Position numbers and translations under genes: made by a program. The notes below the pieces were generated by a model. That model ran no database searches. It was not told the DNA's origin and saw nothing but the letters and a program-made list of their open reading frames with translations. DNA of 64,000 nucleotides from Archilochus colubris (taxonomy: Eukaryota; Chordata; Aves; Apodiformes; Trochilidae): the NCBI GenBank assembly GCA_023079485.1, contig CM041086.1, positions 15,446,401-15,510,400 of the forward strand, written 5' to 3'. This document shows, one piece after another, positions 30,001 to 39,927 of the stretch; positions within the stretch are counted from its first letter, which is position 1; each line of letters starts with the position of its first letter.

Positions 30001-30278
30001 GGATGAAAGGCAGTCAGAGAGATATTGATCATCCTTTCAAACCTAGGAAGTTGTTACACTGAACACAGATGGACCTTCATACCAGCGCAATTTGCAAACA
30101 ATAATCAAAGTCGAGAAGACGAAAGGCACAGAGGAACTTGGGAGCAGAGGTGTTCGGCAATTAAAAAACCCATCCCCTTTTTTTTTTCCGTGGGGACTGA
30201 GGAGGAAGGATGCCCAAACCCCGGCAGGTTTGATCAGACACATCCACCTCCAGGCGCGGCCGGGACCTGCACACTTAC

Positions 30279-30327
30279 CCCACTCACCAGCTCCGCGCTC
30301 AGGCAAAGAAGCACCAGCACCAGGAGC
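30279..30327 (-). CDS. COL4A6: Collagen alpha-6(IV) chain, coding exon 2 (signal-peptide core)
   Basis: Completes the signal peptide. Seen: acceptor CTCCCTGCAG ending at 30328, a 49-base exon, then donor GTAAGT at 30278-30273. With the two carried bases it reads G then LLVLVLLCLSAELVSG and leaves in phase 0. Human COL4A6, from memory, has LWLLLVTLCLTEELAAAG at this place: same hydrophobic core, Cys, and acidic-Leu ending. A second consensus donor, GTGAGT at 30287-30282, lies 9 bases upstream and would drop the last three codons (VSG) without changing frame. The following intron is at least 30 kb and exon 3, which should carry the cysteine-rich 7S start, was not found in the window, so the gene is truncated here by the left edge. 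The collagen identity is inferred, not read from Gly-X-Y repeats. Confidence 0.68.
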
Positions 30328-30410
30328 CTGCAGGGAGGCAAAGGGACAGAGAGTCACCGGCGAGGGCGGGAGGCACGGCGGGGAAGGGGTCGCCGAGCTT
30401 CGGCACTCAC
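30328..30410 (-). other. COL4A6: COL4A6 intron 1 (83 bp)
   Basis: Very short GC-rich intron between the two signal-peptide exons, with donor GTGAGT at its 5' end (30410) and a CTCCCTGCAG acceptor at 30328. It lies wholly inside the CpG island. It enters in phase 2, as needed to join GG to G and continue the leucine-rich core. Confidence 0.62.
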
Positions 30411-30457
30411 CCTGCGCGCCCCAGGGCCGGCGGGGCAGGGGCGCAGCCGCGGCCCAT
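30411..30457 (-). CDS. COL4A6: Collagen alpha-6(IV) chain, coding exon 1 (start codon and signal-peptide n-region)
   Basis: Start of a basement-membrane collagen chain that is secreted through the ER and assembles with alpha-5(IV). Seen: on the minus strand, ATG at 30457 with A at -3 and G at +4, then 15 codons plus two bases (MGRGCAPAPPALGRA), then a consensus donor GTGAGT at 30410-30405. By my scan this is the first ATG on the minus strand after 31128, so for a transcript starting in the CpG island it is the natural initiator. Joined to the next exon it makes a basic n-region before a leucine/valine core, as in a signal peptide. The COL4A6 name rests on three things: divergent position beside COL4A5 (known in mammals), the signal-peptide match in exon 2, and the long intron that follows. 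The exon alone has no collagen sequence, so a different minus-strand secreted protein cannot be excluded. A second first exon, as in human COL4A6, is not visible. Confidence 0.68.
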
Positions 30458-31126
30458 GCTCCAGGCAGCCGCGGGGGAAGGCGGAGAGAACGCAGCCCGG
30501 TTACGCGCCGCTGCTCCCGTGCGGGTCCCGGCTCCGCGCCGCCGGAGGAAGAGGAGGGTCCCTCCGCCGTCACTCAGGGCGGTCAGAGCGGGGCCGGCTC
30601 CTTCCTCCCCTACGACGAAGGACCGGGAGCGGGCCCCGTGTGGGGTCGGTCACCGCGCCTCCTCGGTGCCCCAGCCCCCTCAGGGCACCCACCGCTTTCC
30701 TCTCTCCTCTCCGTGCCAGAGCTTGCCCGGGCAGAAAGTTGACGCGATCTCCACCGAGGCGTCGCACCTGAGCGGGGCGGGACCGAAGAGGGCGAACGGC
30801 ACCGGCCGCCCCTCACAACCCCGCACCCCGGCGCTCGCCCCTCCTGAGGTGCGACCCGGGACTACGAACACCTCCCCCTGCCCTCACACGCCGGGGTGCC
30901 TCCGCCAGAAAAAATAGTCCGGGGTCCAGCAGCTGCCTGCCCGGTGGAGGTGCGGGGCGGGGAGAGACAGGCGCCCGCCCTTCGAGCCGACAAAACTGCG
31001 GCACCCAGGAGGAAGGGTGGCGGTGGGGAGGACCGCAGGCCCTTCAGAGCGGAGCAGCAGCTGCGCTCCCTCACTCCCCGCACACTACACGCGCGCACCC
31101 TCCGCCACCGGCCGCCCACGGTGCGC

Positions 31127-31156
31127 ATGAATACTGTGGGGCAAGTAGTCCCGTGA
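31127..31156 (+). promoter_or_regulatory. Possible upstream ORF 1 in the COL4A5 leader (MNTVGQVVP, stop)
   Basis: ATG at 31127 opens nine codons and stops at TGA 180 bases before the COL4A5 start codon. The base at -3 is C, a weak start context. It would be in the mRNA only if transcription begins upstream of 31127, which is unknown. Confidence 0.3.
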
Positions 31157-31261
31157 GGACTTGAGCCGGGAGAAGCGGGCGAGTGCGGCAGAGGGGCGGG
31201 CGCTGGCGTCGGGGCGGTCGGCGGGAGCCGCCTGGAGGGAGCTGAGCTGCCCCGCTGGGCT

Positions 31262-31276
31262 ATGCCCGCGCCGTAG
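31262..31276 (+). promoter_or_regulatory. Possible upstream ORF 2 in the COL4A5 leader (MPAP, stop)
   Basis: ATG CCC GCG CCG TAG lies 30 bases before the main ATG at 31307. The base at -3 is G, a moderate start context. It is short enough to allow reinitiation and could damp translation if the leader includes it; given its closeness to the coding start, inclusion is likely. Confidence 0.5.
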
Positions 31277-31306
31277 GGCCAGCTCCGGAGCTCCCGAGCG
31301 AGCAGG

Positions 31307-31396
31307 ATGGAGCTACGGTGGTGGAGTTGCAGCCTGACTGCCGGCTGCCTGGTGCTGCTGCTGGGGTGCGGGGGGCCGGAGGAGGCGGTCGCGGCG
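31307..31396 (+). CDS. COL4A5: Collagen alpha-5(IV) chain, exon 1 coding part (signal peptide)
   Basis: First exon of the alpha-5 chain of type IV collagen, a secreted basement-membrane protein that forms alpha3-alpha4-alpha5 and alpha5-alpha5-alpha6 protomers; loss in humans causes Alport syndrome. Seen: ATG at 31307 with A at -3 and G at +4, thirty codons, then donor GTGAGT at 31397. The peptide opens MELRWWSC, has a hydrophobic core SLTAGCLVLLL near residues 9-19, and ends GGPEEAVAA, a good signal-peptidase context (A-x-A-like end) just before exon 2 begins ACHGC. Human COL4A5 likewise begins M-x-L-R and ends its signal with alanines at the same splice phase. The three cysteines inside the signal peptide (residues 8, 14, 21) are not something I recall from mammals. 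The gene is incomplete: only exons 1-6 are in the window, followed by many more to the right. Confidence 0.93.
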
Positions 31397-34300
31397 GTGA
31401 GTGCGGGGCGCCCTCCTCGTTCTTTTGCGATAGAGGCTTCAGGGGGAGTTTTCGAGTCTTTTGAAAAAATGCGGTGGTTGAGGGGGGGGCTCCCCAGCTG
31501 GGGCTGGGTGAGGGGAGGCGGGAGTGGCCGCAGCCCCTGACAGGAACCGGGCGGGCGGGGGTCGGCGGCGCGAGGCTGGGCCGCGCGCGGGGCTGTCTCC
31601 TCATCGCCTCAGGTGCCGGAGGCTCCTGGACGGGCTCCGTCCCGGCACTTCCCTCCCTTCACAAAGGCTCCTCGGCTCTGCCGGCATCGGACCGGCTCTC
31701 CGCGGTACCCCGGTGCCGTTGGCACGTCTGGGTTCGTCGGCAGCTGCGGGGAGGCAGGAGGGAAGGCGAGGCGGGGGAAGCCCGGGCAAGCTTTGTGTGT
31801 TCTCTGAACCCTCTCCTGGGCACTGGAGGAAAAGACTCCGTACTGCTTTACTCCCCCCTTGCCCCTCGAAAGATCTTTAGGAGGATGTGCCTGAGCGCTT
31901 GCCTGTTGAGCCTTCACCTGCATGGGTAAGACCCGCCTGGACGTGGCAGGGAGTGGGACTTGCAGGCATGGGCTGCTGGAGGACCACGCCTCAGGCAGTG
32001 ACTTGTTTTTCCTGAGGGTTGTTTCTGCTGTTTTAAAACCCGAGTTGAGATGCTAGCAGAGATGGTAGATGTGCGGCGGTATTGCTGACAGTACACAGTA
32101 GGTGGCCTGGAGAAGAATTTTATCTCTTCGGGAGAGGGATGCTGCCCCAGCTTCCCTGGAGCAGCTGGGCCTTGAAACTGAGAGGAGAGAGAGAGGTCAT
32201 CACTATTTAACTTAAGTCATTCAGCTGTTAACAAGTGGTAAAGTTAACTAAAAGGTTCATACTTTCAAATGGGTTAGTTTCTGATTTTCACGATTCCTTC
32301 CTCTGGCTCTTAATTTTCTTTTCATAGTTTACTTGGAAGGGAGAATAAATCTGGATTTCTGTTGTTTAGGATCACTTCCTATTTGAAAAATCACAATATG
32401 CTACAGTAATAGATGTAGAATACCTTTCTGCTACTCCCTCCCTACTCTCCAATTTTGCAGTTAGAGCTGACAAAATCTTACTTGTCTTGAAACCTCCTTT
32501 GAAGTGCATTCCTTTACAGTGAAACTTTGTATACCTTTCATCTGCCCTTCTAAAAAGCAAAGACCAGCCATAAAATACTCCCTTTCACTCCTCCTTACCA
32601 TGCCCAGGTGTGTACCTAAGCATAAGTGATATCAGTGTGCCACCAGTGCTTACTGATTTGGAGAACTACTTGTCTCCACATTGCCTGTAATCCTAATTCT
32701 GCTGCTAGGTACCACTTCACTCCAGGCTACCTCCTTTAATTTTCACCACCAAGAAAAGATCCTGTCAGTCCCACCCACAGGAGTTCACCTTTTAGCAGGT
32801 GGAAGCTGAAGATGGGGAGGTTTGTGTGCACAAATGCGTTCCCTTTCTCTCTTCAGGAAAGCACCCAAACAGGGTTTCATGTGCATGATTTGTGGGAATC
32901 TGTGGGGTCTGGGAAAGACACTGCTGAGCTGACCCTGTAGGCAGTCATCTGCTTTGGGAGAAGTGAGGAAAAGAGAGAAGATAATGGTGGAGTTCTTGCT
33001 TCTTACCACCACCTTGTGCTACAGCTCATTCAGGGTAAGCCCCCTGGGCATTTACTACCCTACAGAGAGATAGGATTAAACAAAAGCCCAAATGATATTA
33101 GGGATAGGGAATACCTCTGTTTCAACCTGTATCAGTCCCACTGATATTTTTTTCAGAGAGGTTTAATTTTTCTTGATCCTTTGGTGTTCTGATGTTCTTG
33201 AACACCTGGTAATGATAACATTAAGTGATGCTGATCCTAATCAATTTTTTCCCCTCGTTTTCAAAAAGGGTAAAATTAGCACTGTAGCAGTATGCTTGAT
33301 ATACACAGTCTCCTGTGAATTTTGTTTTGGAGCCTTGTGTCAGAATCCCCCCCAGGATAAATATGGTGGGATGGTTTGTAGTCATTATGGTGTCATTATT
33401 AGGATCTGAAATTGTTGCTCAATTTCATAGTATGCACTTCAAATGCAGAAGTCATATGTTCTTTACTTCCCTTTGTTCAAATAGCGTTTATGAGATCAGT
33501 TACAAGGTGACAGAATATAGTCAAGAGTAATCTGCCAATGTGGACATCATAGTGAAATCCCCGTGACTTTCCAACAACCAAAAAAATAAATAGCCTAAAC
33601 CTCATACTCAAGGATGAATTTAATTTTTTATATTTTATTGATGGTCATCCATAGCCCACTGTCTCAACTTGGTGAGAAGCCTATGGATCATGCTTGTCCA
33701 AACTCACTGTTGATGTAGAATGAAACGTTTAACTGATGAACAGTGTAAAAGAGAGGGAACTGTCTTGCTTCAGGGTGGGAGAATGAATGAGGTAGAAGAT
33801 GGCACCATCAGTGCATGTGATTTCAAGTTACACTGTAAAAAAAAAAATGCTTGTAAGTTGCATGCTTTCATCACAGGGTATGAATTATCATACATGTTAA
33901 GGGACAGTATTAATTCCTTAAGTGCCCTGGTGGTGTTAGTTTATATACAAATATGTTGATTTATATTAATTTTTCCTGCAAGTAGAATTTTCTACTTCTC
34001 TCAGCAGGTTTACACTTGTACCATGTTACAGAAAACTGATAGCAAGTTGTGATTGGAAATTCTATTTAATTAAAGAACAATTAAAGACTAGAATCTTGAA
34101 TTGTGATAGTCTGTGAAACTCACCTGGGCTTGTTTATTGGCCTATGGTGAAATAAGTTTCCCTCATAGCTGTGGCCTAGGTTTTTAAAGTGTAGAGTTTG
34201 TCAACTCAAGAGTTATTAAAAACAAAGTAAGTTCTGCAATGTCTCTTTCTTTGCCTACTGTTATAACAATTTTGTTGAAAGTATAGGTATGAAAACAGTT

Positions 34301-36225
34301 GTTCAAATATGGTAAGGCAGGCTGTCAAGACAGGTGTATTCATGTACCTGTATTCATGGAAGTTCTCTAAGTTTAAATGGGAATTTTTTTCCTTTTGGAG
34401 GTTACCATGTCATTAATTACAGTTTACTTGATTAATATGGTTAACTTGTAAATTATGGTCATCTGTTTTTCTTGTTTGTCTTAATTATTTTATCATATGG
34501 TGGTGGTTGTTATTTCCAATTTCATAAGTGATTGTGGCTCTAGTTATGAAAGCTGTGTCTGTAAAAGCAGAAAGAAATGGATTCTGGCTTTTAGAATTCA
34601 AAAAGTATTTCATCCTGAAATTCCGTGGATGTGTCTTGATTAGTCATGCACAAGACTCTCTCAGTTTCATAACATTAAGGCTAAAGCCCTCCTGCTTGCA
34701 ACTTGCCATTTGTCATGTGTTGTGCTTTTGACCTTTCCTGGCTTTTAGATAAAGATACACAGTAAAACCTGTATGTCAGGGTGTGTTCTGCCACATACTA
34801 AAATACAAAAAAATCAACAGAATCCTGAATGAAATCCACTATGAAAGCAATTTGGGTCATAACAGGATCTAGTGAGGTTAGGCATGCAAAATCATTGTGT
34901 CTTATGCTGTTTTTCCTTGTGGTGGAAGTAGACTGATAGTTCTGTGGAAACTGATGGACTTTGGTTTTCCTGGCTATGAACTAAATGATCTGCTCACTGA
35001 AAGCAATTATCTAAACTAATTGTGCTATTTTGAAGTAGAAAGGAACATTTTCCCAGGATAAGTTAATTTATTTAAAAGCAAATATAAATTTACATTGTCA
35101 TCTTTTTCTGCTAGGAATAAGAAATCATGCTCCTAATGTGGTTAGTGGCTGTTGATTTTACTAGAACATGCACAAACCTTTCTAAGTTACAAACCAAGTG
35201 AACTCGGTGAGAACATCCCAACAAACCTAATGCACATATTTTCTATCTGGGGCGAAGTGCAGTAAGGGATCTGTTCTGCACATGCAGCAGAAGATTCATC
35301 GTGCATTTTTGCCTTTCATTCACTTAGATTAAAATGCTCCCTTCTCTAACTGCATCAATTGTGTAAACTCTCCACTGATATCAACACATAACAAGATGCC
35401 CAGATAACACTGTTATGTGTTCTAGGAATAGTATTTCACAAGCATACTGAATGGAAAGCAGCCACTGCTGGTGTTGATACTACCTGACAAATTCCTTTGA
35501 ATGAAGACACTTTTTACTTATCTGTTCCATAAGGCTCTATGGAATAGGTAGTTTAAAACTACTGGGGTTCTTTAAGTTCTTGTTATATGCAGTATTTGAC
35601 TATCTAATGTTGGCTGCTCTGTGCTGTAAATCATCTCTTCCAAAGGGTGCCTAAAATAAAACTTTAAAGAAGAGTGCAGATGCAGTTTTAATGATCCTTC
35701 AGCAGCAACCTTTGCCCTCCTGTGAAAGGTCAGCAATGCAATTAAACCTTATTAAATATCACAGGTAAAGCACAGCTTCTAAAAAAGAAAATGTCCAGAG
35801 CATCCTGACTGCTCAGTGTGGTATGTGGAGGAAAGGCTTCAGTGTAAAATGAAATTATCAGTAGAATAAACATAGTTGAGCTGAAGAAGAAAGGGTCCTG
35901 GTATAAAAGAAAATTCTGATGCTTATTTTAAAAAAGAAAAATGCTTTGCTTTCTTGGAGAACCTCTTGTGAAGAGATATAAGAAGTGAAAACTGGAGGAT
36001 GTGATCTTAAATTTAGGAGACATGGATATTTGGCAATTAGATAATTACAACTGTATTGCAAATGAGTCATTTTATCTTAAACTTGTTAATGCTTTAGTCT
36101 CTCTCTAAAAGGCTTGGTACTTAACCTGTAATGTATCAATAGACATATCTTAGTCTGCTTGGAAAAGACTTTGATGTTGTGTGACTTATTTATGAACCTC
36201 TGAATCTCTGTTGCCATGATTTGAG

Positions 36226-36285
36226 TGGGAAGCTGGACTAAATCCCCCCCGAGGCCCCTTCCAGCCTGAATTTTCCTCTAAATCT
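36226..36285 (+). mobile_element. Short CR1 3'-end relic
   Basis: AAGCTGGACTAAAT, a C run, then GGCCCCTTCCAGCCTGAATT matches the CR1 3' end (GTTGGACTAGATGA... GGTCCCTTCCAACCT). The octamer tail is not preserved. Boundaries approximate. Confidence 0.6.
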
Positions 36286-39254
36286 GAAATTATGCAAGTG
36301 TGCATTTGTGTTCCAAGGTGTAATTTCTGTTAATACAACTTACATATGCTGCAGTAAAAAAAATCAATCAGCATTGTGTGGTTAAATTGTGAGTTGGAAG
36401 GCTTGTATTTACTTCAGTGCTTTTTTTAGTTGCAACTAGTCAAGATGCTATCTCTCAAGCTGTCAGCGCAGCAGTATTCAGAATTTTAATTTTGTATTGT
36501 TTTTTTGTGGAGGGCATCTTACACAGTGTGTATTTGTGTATGTATTATTCTGCTTCAATATAACAAAGAAACATAAATTGTAGTGGTGATATTGACAGGG
36601 ATGTGTTTTCCACTTGAAATGTGTGTGGTTTAGATCTTGGAAAGAGAGAGGAACTAAAAATAGATTTCAGCAGACTACTACTTCAAGGCTCTTAGTTCTT
36701 GTAGCTCTCTTGTTGCCTTTCTCTCTTTGTCTCCACCAGTTTGGAGAAGGAAAGTAGTTTTGTGTTGTGTATTTTGTTTCTTTTACCTAATCTCTGCAGA
36801 GGACTAAAACGTCAGAGTTGAATTTCAGTCTCTTCTCTCTCATCTGTGTTCAATGCACTTAAATTTGAACCACAAATAAAAGCTATTATCTATAAAATTA
36901 TTCATTTTATTGAGGCATATAGCTAAACCTGTGAAACAGTCCTTCTACAGTCTAATACGACCTCGCTGTACACTACACTAGGTAAGCTTTAGTACTCCAG
37001 CTCTGCTGAAACCTCTGCTTTCCCTCCTCTTAACTTTCTCTGGAGAAGCAAAGCTTGGTTTGCTTCCCTGGCTGAAAACAGGCTGGTGAGTCTTTTTACC
37101 AGTGTCTGTACCTGTCAGAACTTTCTGCTGAAATCTGTTAAACACCTTGAAAATGTGTTTATTATAGAACTGGCTCTAGTTGTTATCAGTGTAAATCTTG
37201 GTTTTAAACCCCACCATCAATTTAGAGAGAGATGTTTACAGTGTACTGCTTCCTAGGGTATTGAGATGTTTCTACAAACCAGACTTTTACAACTCTTAGT
37301 TGCAGCTGAAATTTGTATATGAGGCAGATACCCCTTCTCTAGGAGGAAGTGAGTATGGCAGAAATCTCTGGTTCATGTTAAAATATTTCACAGGTATGAA
37401 ATTAAGACTTTGATCTCATTCCCTCTCTACTGTAGTAGTTGCATCATCTTGTCTTTTCATATTTCTTTATCAGGCTAGGGAGATAAAGCATGATTATTTT
37501 GATATGTACAAGATTTCTTAGCATTTCTCCAGTATTCTGAAAACTGCCAGAAATTTACAGTATATTCAGAAAAGGTAATTTTCTTACTGTCCATTCTGGT
37601 GCCCAGCCTTCCTAACTCCTGGATTCTGTGTGAAAATATAGTGAGCATTAGTTATTGCATAAAGCTGTCAAACTTAAGCAACCATTAATTCAACACCTTT
37701 ATTTTATTTTTTGGCTTCTCCTTGTTAGCAATGAAGCCTAATGTTCCTTCACTAAGGAAGAAACACTGACAACTCCTGCATAAGAGGCTCTCTAGCATGA
37801 GTCTGTCTACTAAATCTGGCATTATAACTCCAGAAGAAAACCTTTCTTGTTTTGCACTTAAATCCTGCAGGTGTCCAAGAGGGAGGACCCTGAGACATGA
37901 CCACCCTGAGACATGAACTGCACTTTTTCTACACCTTGAATTAAAGTAGCAATTATTAAAAAACACAATTAAATTACTTTACTTAAAGCAATGAAAACTA
38001 ACGTGACCTGCAGACAAGGCTAGGCAAGCCTTCGGCTCCTAGAAAATTTGATTTTCTGACAAGAAAGACCATTGGCACTTCAGTAGGTGAAGGAGCTTAT
38101 GCACTCGGTTTCAAAACCTTTTAAAAATAATCCTTTTTATGGGGCAGAGACTTTTCTTGAGTCAGCTTACTATGAACCAACCTGTTATGCCAAATGACAG
38201 CAGAAGCCATTGTTTCTGAAAGGCAAAGAAACTTCTATCTGTCATTCAGACTATATAAATTAAGTTAATCAGAAAAAAAACTTATTCCGAATTAGTTTAA
38301 GAACAATTTTCTTATATATTGAACCTTAAAGAGCAAATGCGCTCAGAAAGGAAAAGAGGCTTCTTCACTTGCCTGAAAAATGAGAATTTGTTTGGTTCCT
38401 CGCATCTCTTTTCATCCAGTTGTTGTATTTTCAGTAAGACATGAGGACAAAATATTGATATTTTGGTAGAATCATTACTTTTTAATTCATGTAATAATTT
38501 TAAAACAAAAGGAGGAAATCAACTGAGGATGAGAAGTTGCAAGGCTGAAGCATGTTTTGCTTGCATAGTCAGCTTAACTTGCAGCATTCATTTAATTGTT
38601 TCTTAATGAGGAAAGTGTTGCTATGAAATCTCTAGAAGTCTGCCCAGGCAAACAGTGAAAGCATCCATACAGAAGTTTATATTTGTGTGGGTGGGTTTTT
38701 TCTACCTTTTTGATGAAGTTAAAGGGTATGTGTAGTGTCATTACATTTCTGATCCAAAATGCTTATGGAAACTTCTTGGCAATAGAATTGGTGACATCCC
38801 TCCACACGTGTGTACATGCACAAAAACCCCCTTAAGTATCTTTTTCTTTTCTAAAAGCTTTCAAACTCTTCAAAAAATAGTAGTAAGAAAGTGTTAAAAC
38901 ATCTACATCTAAAGTATGAATTTTTGTATCCTAAGTGAACCTCGAAAATTCCTTAACTTTAGGCTTGAGTGAGAAAATGCTTGTTGACAGGTCTAGTCAT
39001 GCTCAGAACATGTGTATTTTTAGAACATCAGCATACTGCACCTAAGTGTGAGAATAACATGCAAGCCTCTTTGAAGAATGTGAAATTGCTAATATACTAC
39101 AGAAGTAACTCTGGAGGGACAGCATGGCAATGATAGTGGGTTTTTTGTTTGTTTTTTTTCTCTCAACATGCAGGCTAAGTTGATTACCATCAATAAGAAG
39201 ATGGATTACTGGTAATATATTGTCCTAAATTTCATTGTAAATGTCTTCATTGCC

Positions 39255-39276
39255 TTTTTTTTTTTTTTTTTTTTTT
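39255..39276. repeat. Poly-T run (22)
   Basis: Uninterrupted T22 in COL4A5 intron 1. A short G/T tract (GGGTTTTTTGTTTGTTTTTT) lies just upstream near 39140-39160. Confidence 0.9.
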
Positions 39277-39927
39277 CCTTAATGGCAGGAAGGAGTTTGA
39301 TTTGGTAGAAGATTATTTAAAATACCAAGGAAGCCCTTTGGCTTTTTTGGTGTTGCTCAGGAGTGTACCAGAAACAAACTTTTAGGTTATCAAACACCAA
39401 TCCTGAAAGGAAATAATACTGTGTTAGTTCTGGTTGCTAAAGGAGTTCAGAGGCCAAAAACAGATGGTGTGTGTGAAAAGTGTAAAGAGGTATTTCTGAA
39501 TGCTAATTATTATGAACTGATAATTAAGCATGGAATAAAGATATTCAGTCATGCAAGATTTTGATGCATTTGAACAGCAATTTCCAGTGGTCATCATAAT
39601 ATGCTGCCTAAGAAGCTTCAGTTACTTGCCTCAGTGTTGGCTTGCTGTTTCCTGGGAGAAGAAAACTGTCCAGTGTGTATATTTAAAATTATCTCTGGAC
39701 AAAATTTGGCTCCCTGCTTCAGACTGAGCATTTTATTTAGTTTCATTTTTTACTATACTAGATATCTGAAATGTGAGCTACAGTTGTACTTTGGCACATC
39801 TCTCAGTACTGATTCTGCATTCCATTCAGCTTTGCAGAGCTGATGACTTTTAGTAACTTTACAGCCTTCTCCTTTGCTTGACTGGAGGTAGCAAGCACAG
39901 GAAAATATTGGGTTTGAATGGGAAGGT

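Larger units (their letters stand above)
1..30278 (-). other. COL4A6: COL4A6 intron 2, 3' part off the left edge
   Basis: Over 30 kb without a recognisable coding exon on either strand. I searched the minus strand for Gly-X-Y periodicity and for a cysteine-rich 7S exon (pattern C-GG-C-G-CQC) and saw none. Human COL4A6 is also known for a huge second intron. Contents: a CR1 fragment near 10041-10498, two weak MIR-like relics (19832-19894, 22026-22092), short A, T and CAAA/AAAC tracts, a 31-bp tandem duplication (25364-25425), and unique sequence. Open frames of 60-120 codons scattered here look random: no domain, no conserved composition, no splice context. Assignment as intron depends on the COL4A6 call for the two exons at 30.3-30.5 kb. 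Confidence 0.6.
30458..31306. promoter_or_regulatory. Shared bidirectional promoter and 5' leaders of COL4A6 (-) and COL4A5 (+)
   Basis: The two start codons are separated by 849 bp of GC-rich DNA that must contain both transcription starts. Visible Sp1-type GC boxes on the plus strand: GGGGCGGG at 30774-30781, GGGGCGGGG at 30954-30962, GGGGCGGG at 31193-31200. I see no TATA box or CCAAT box on either strand, which fits a CpG-island promoter with dispersed starts. The known mammalian COL4A5/COL4A6 pair is arranged the same way, and type IV collagen gene pairs generally share such promoters. The exact transcription starts cannot be read from sequence. Confidence 0.8.
30250..31800. other. CpG island
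   Basis: Dense CG dinucleotides and a very high G+C fraction begin abruptly near 30250 and fade near 31800, against AT-rich flanks with almost no CG. It spans both COL4A6 exons, the intergenic promoter, COL4A5 exon 1 and about 400 bp of COL4A5 intron 1. Several long open frames on both strands in this block (for example 30025-30771 plus, 30043-30573 minus) come from the scarcity of AT-rich stop codons and are not genes. Boundaries are by eye. Confidence 0.88.

Noticed and set aside
30025..30771. Long plus-strand open frame (248 codons) and overlapping long frames on both strands across 30.0-31.9 kb
   Set aside because: They arise because GC-rich CpG-island DNA has few stop codons. The encoded proteins are Arg/Pro/Gly-rich in all frames, have no domain, and overlap better-supported collagen exons and the promoter.
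30680..31130. Second COL4A6 first exon (as in the human gene) close to COL4A5
   Set aside because: There is no minus-strand ATG between 31128 and 30457 other than the one at 31128, which is not followed by a suitable short signal-peptide start and donor. A non-coding alternative exon remains possible but cannot be supported.
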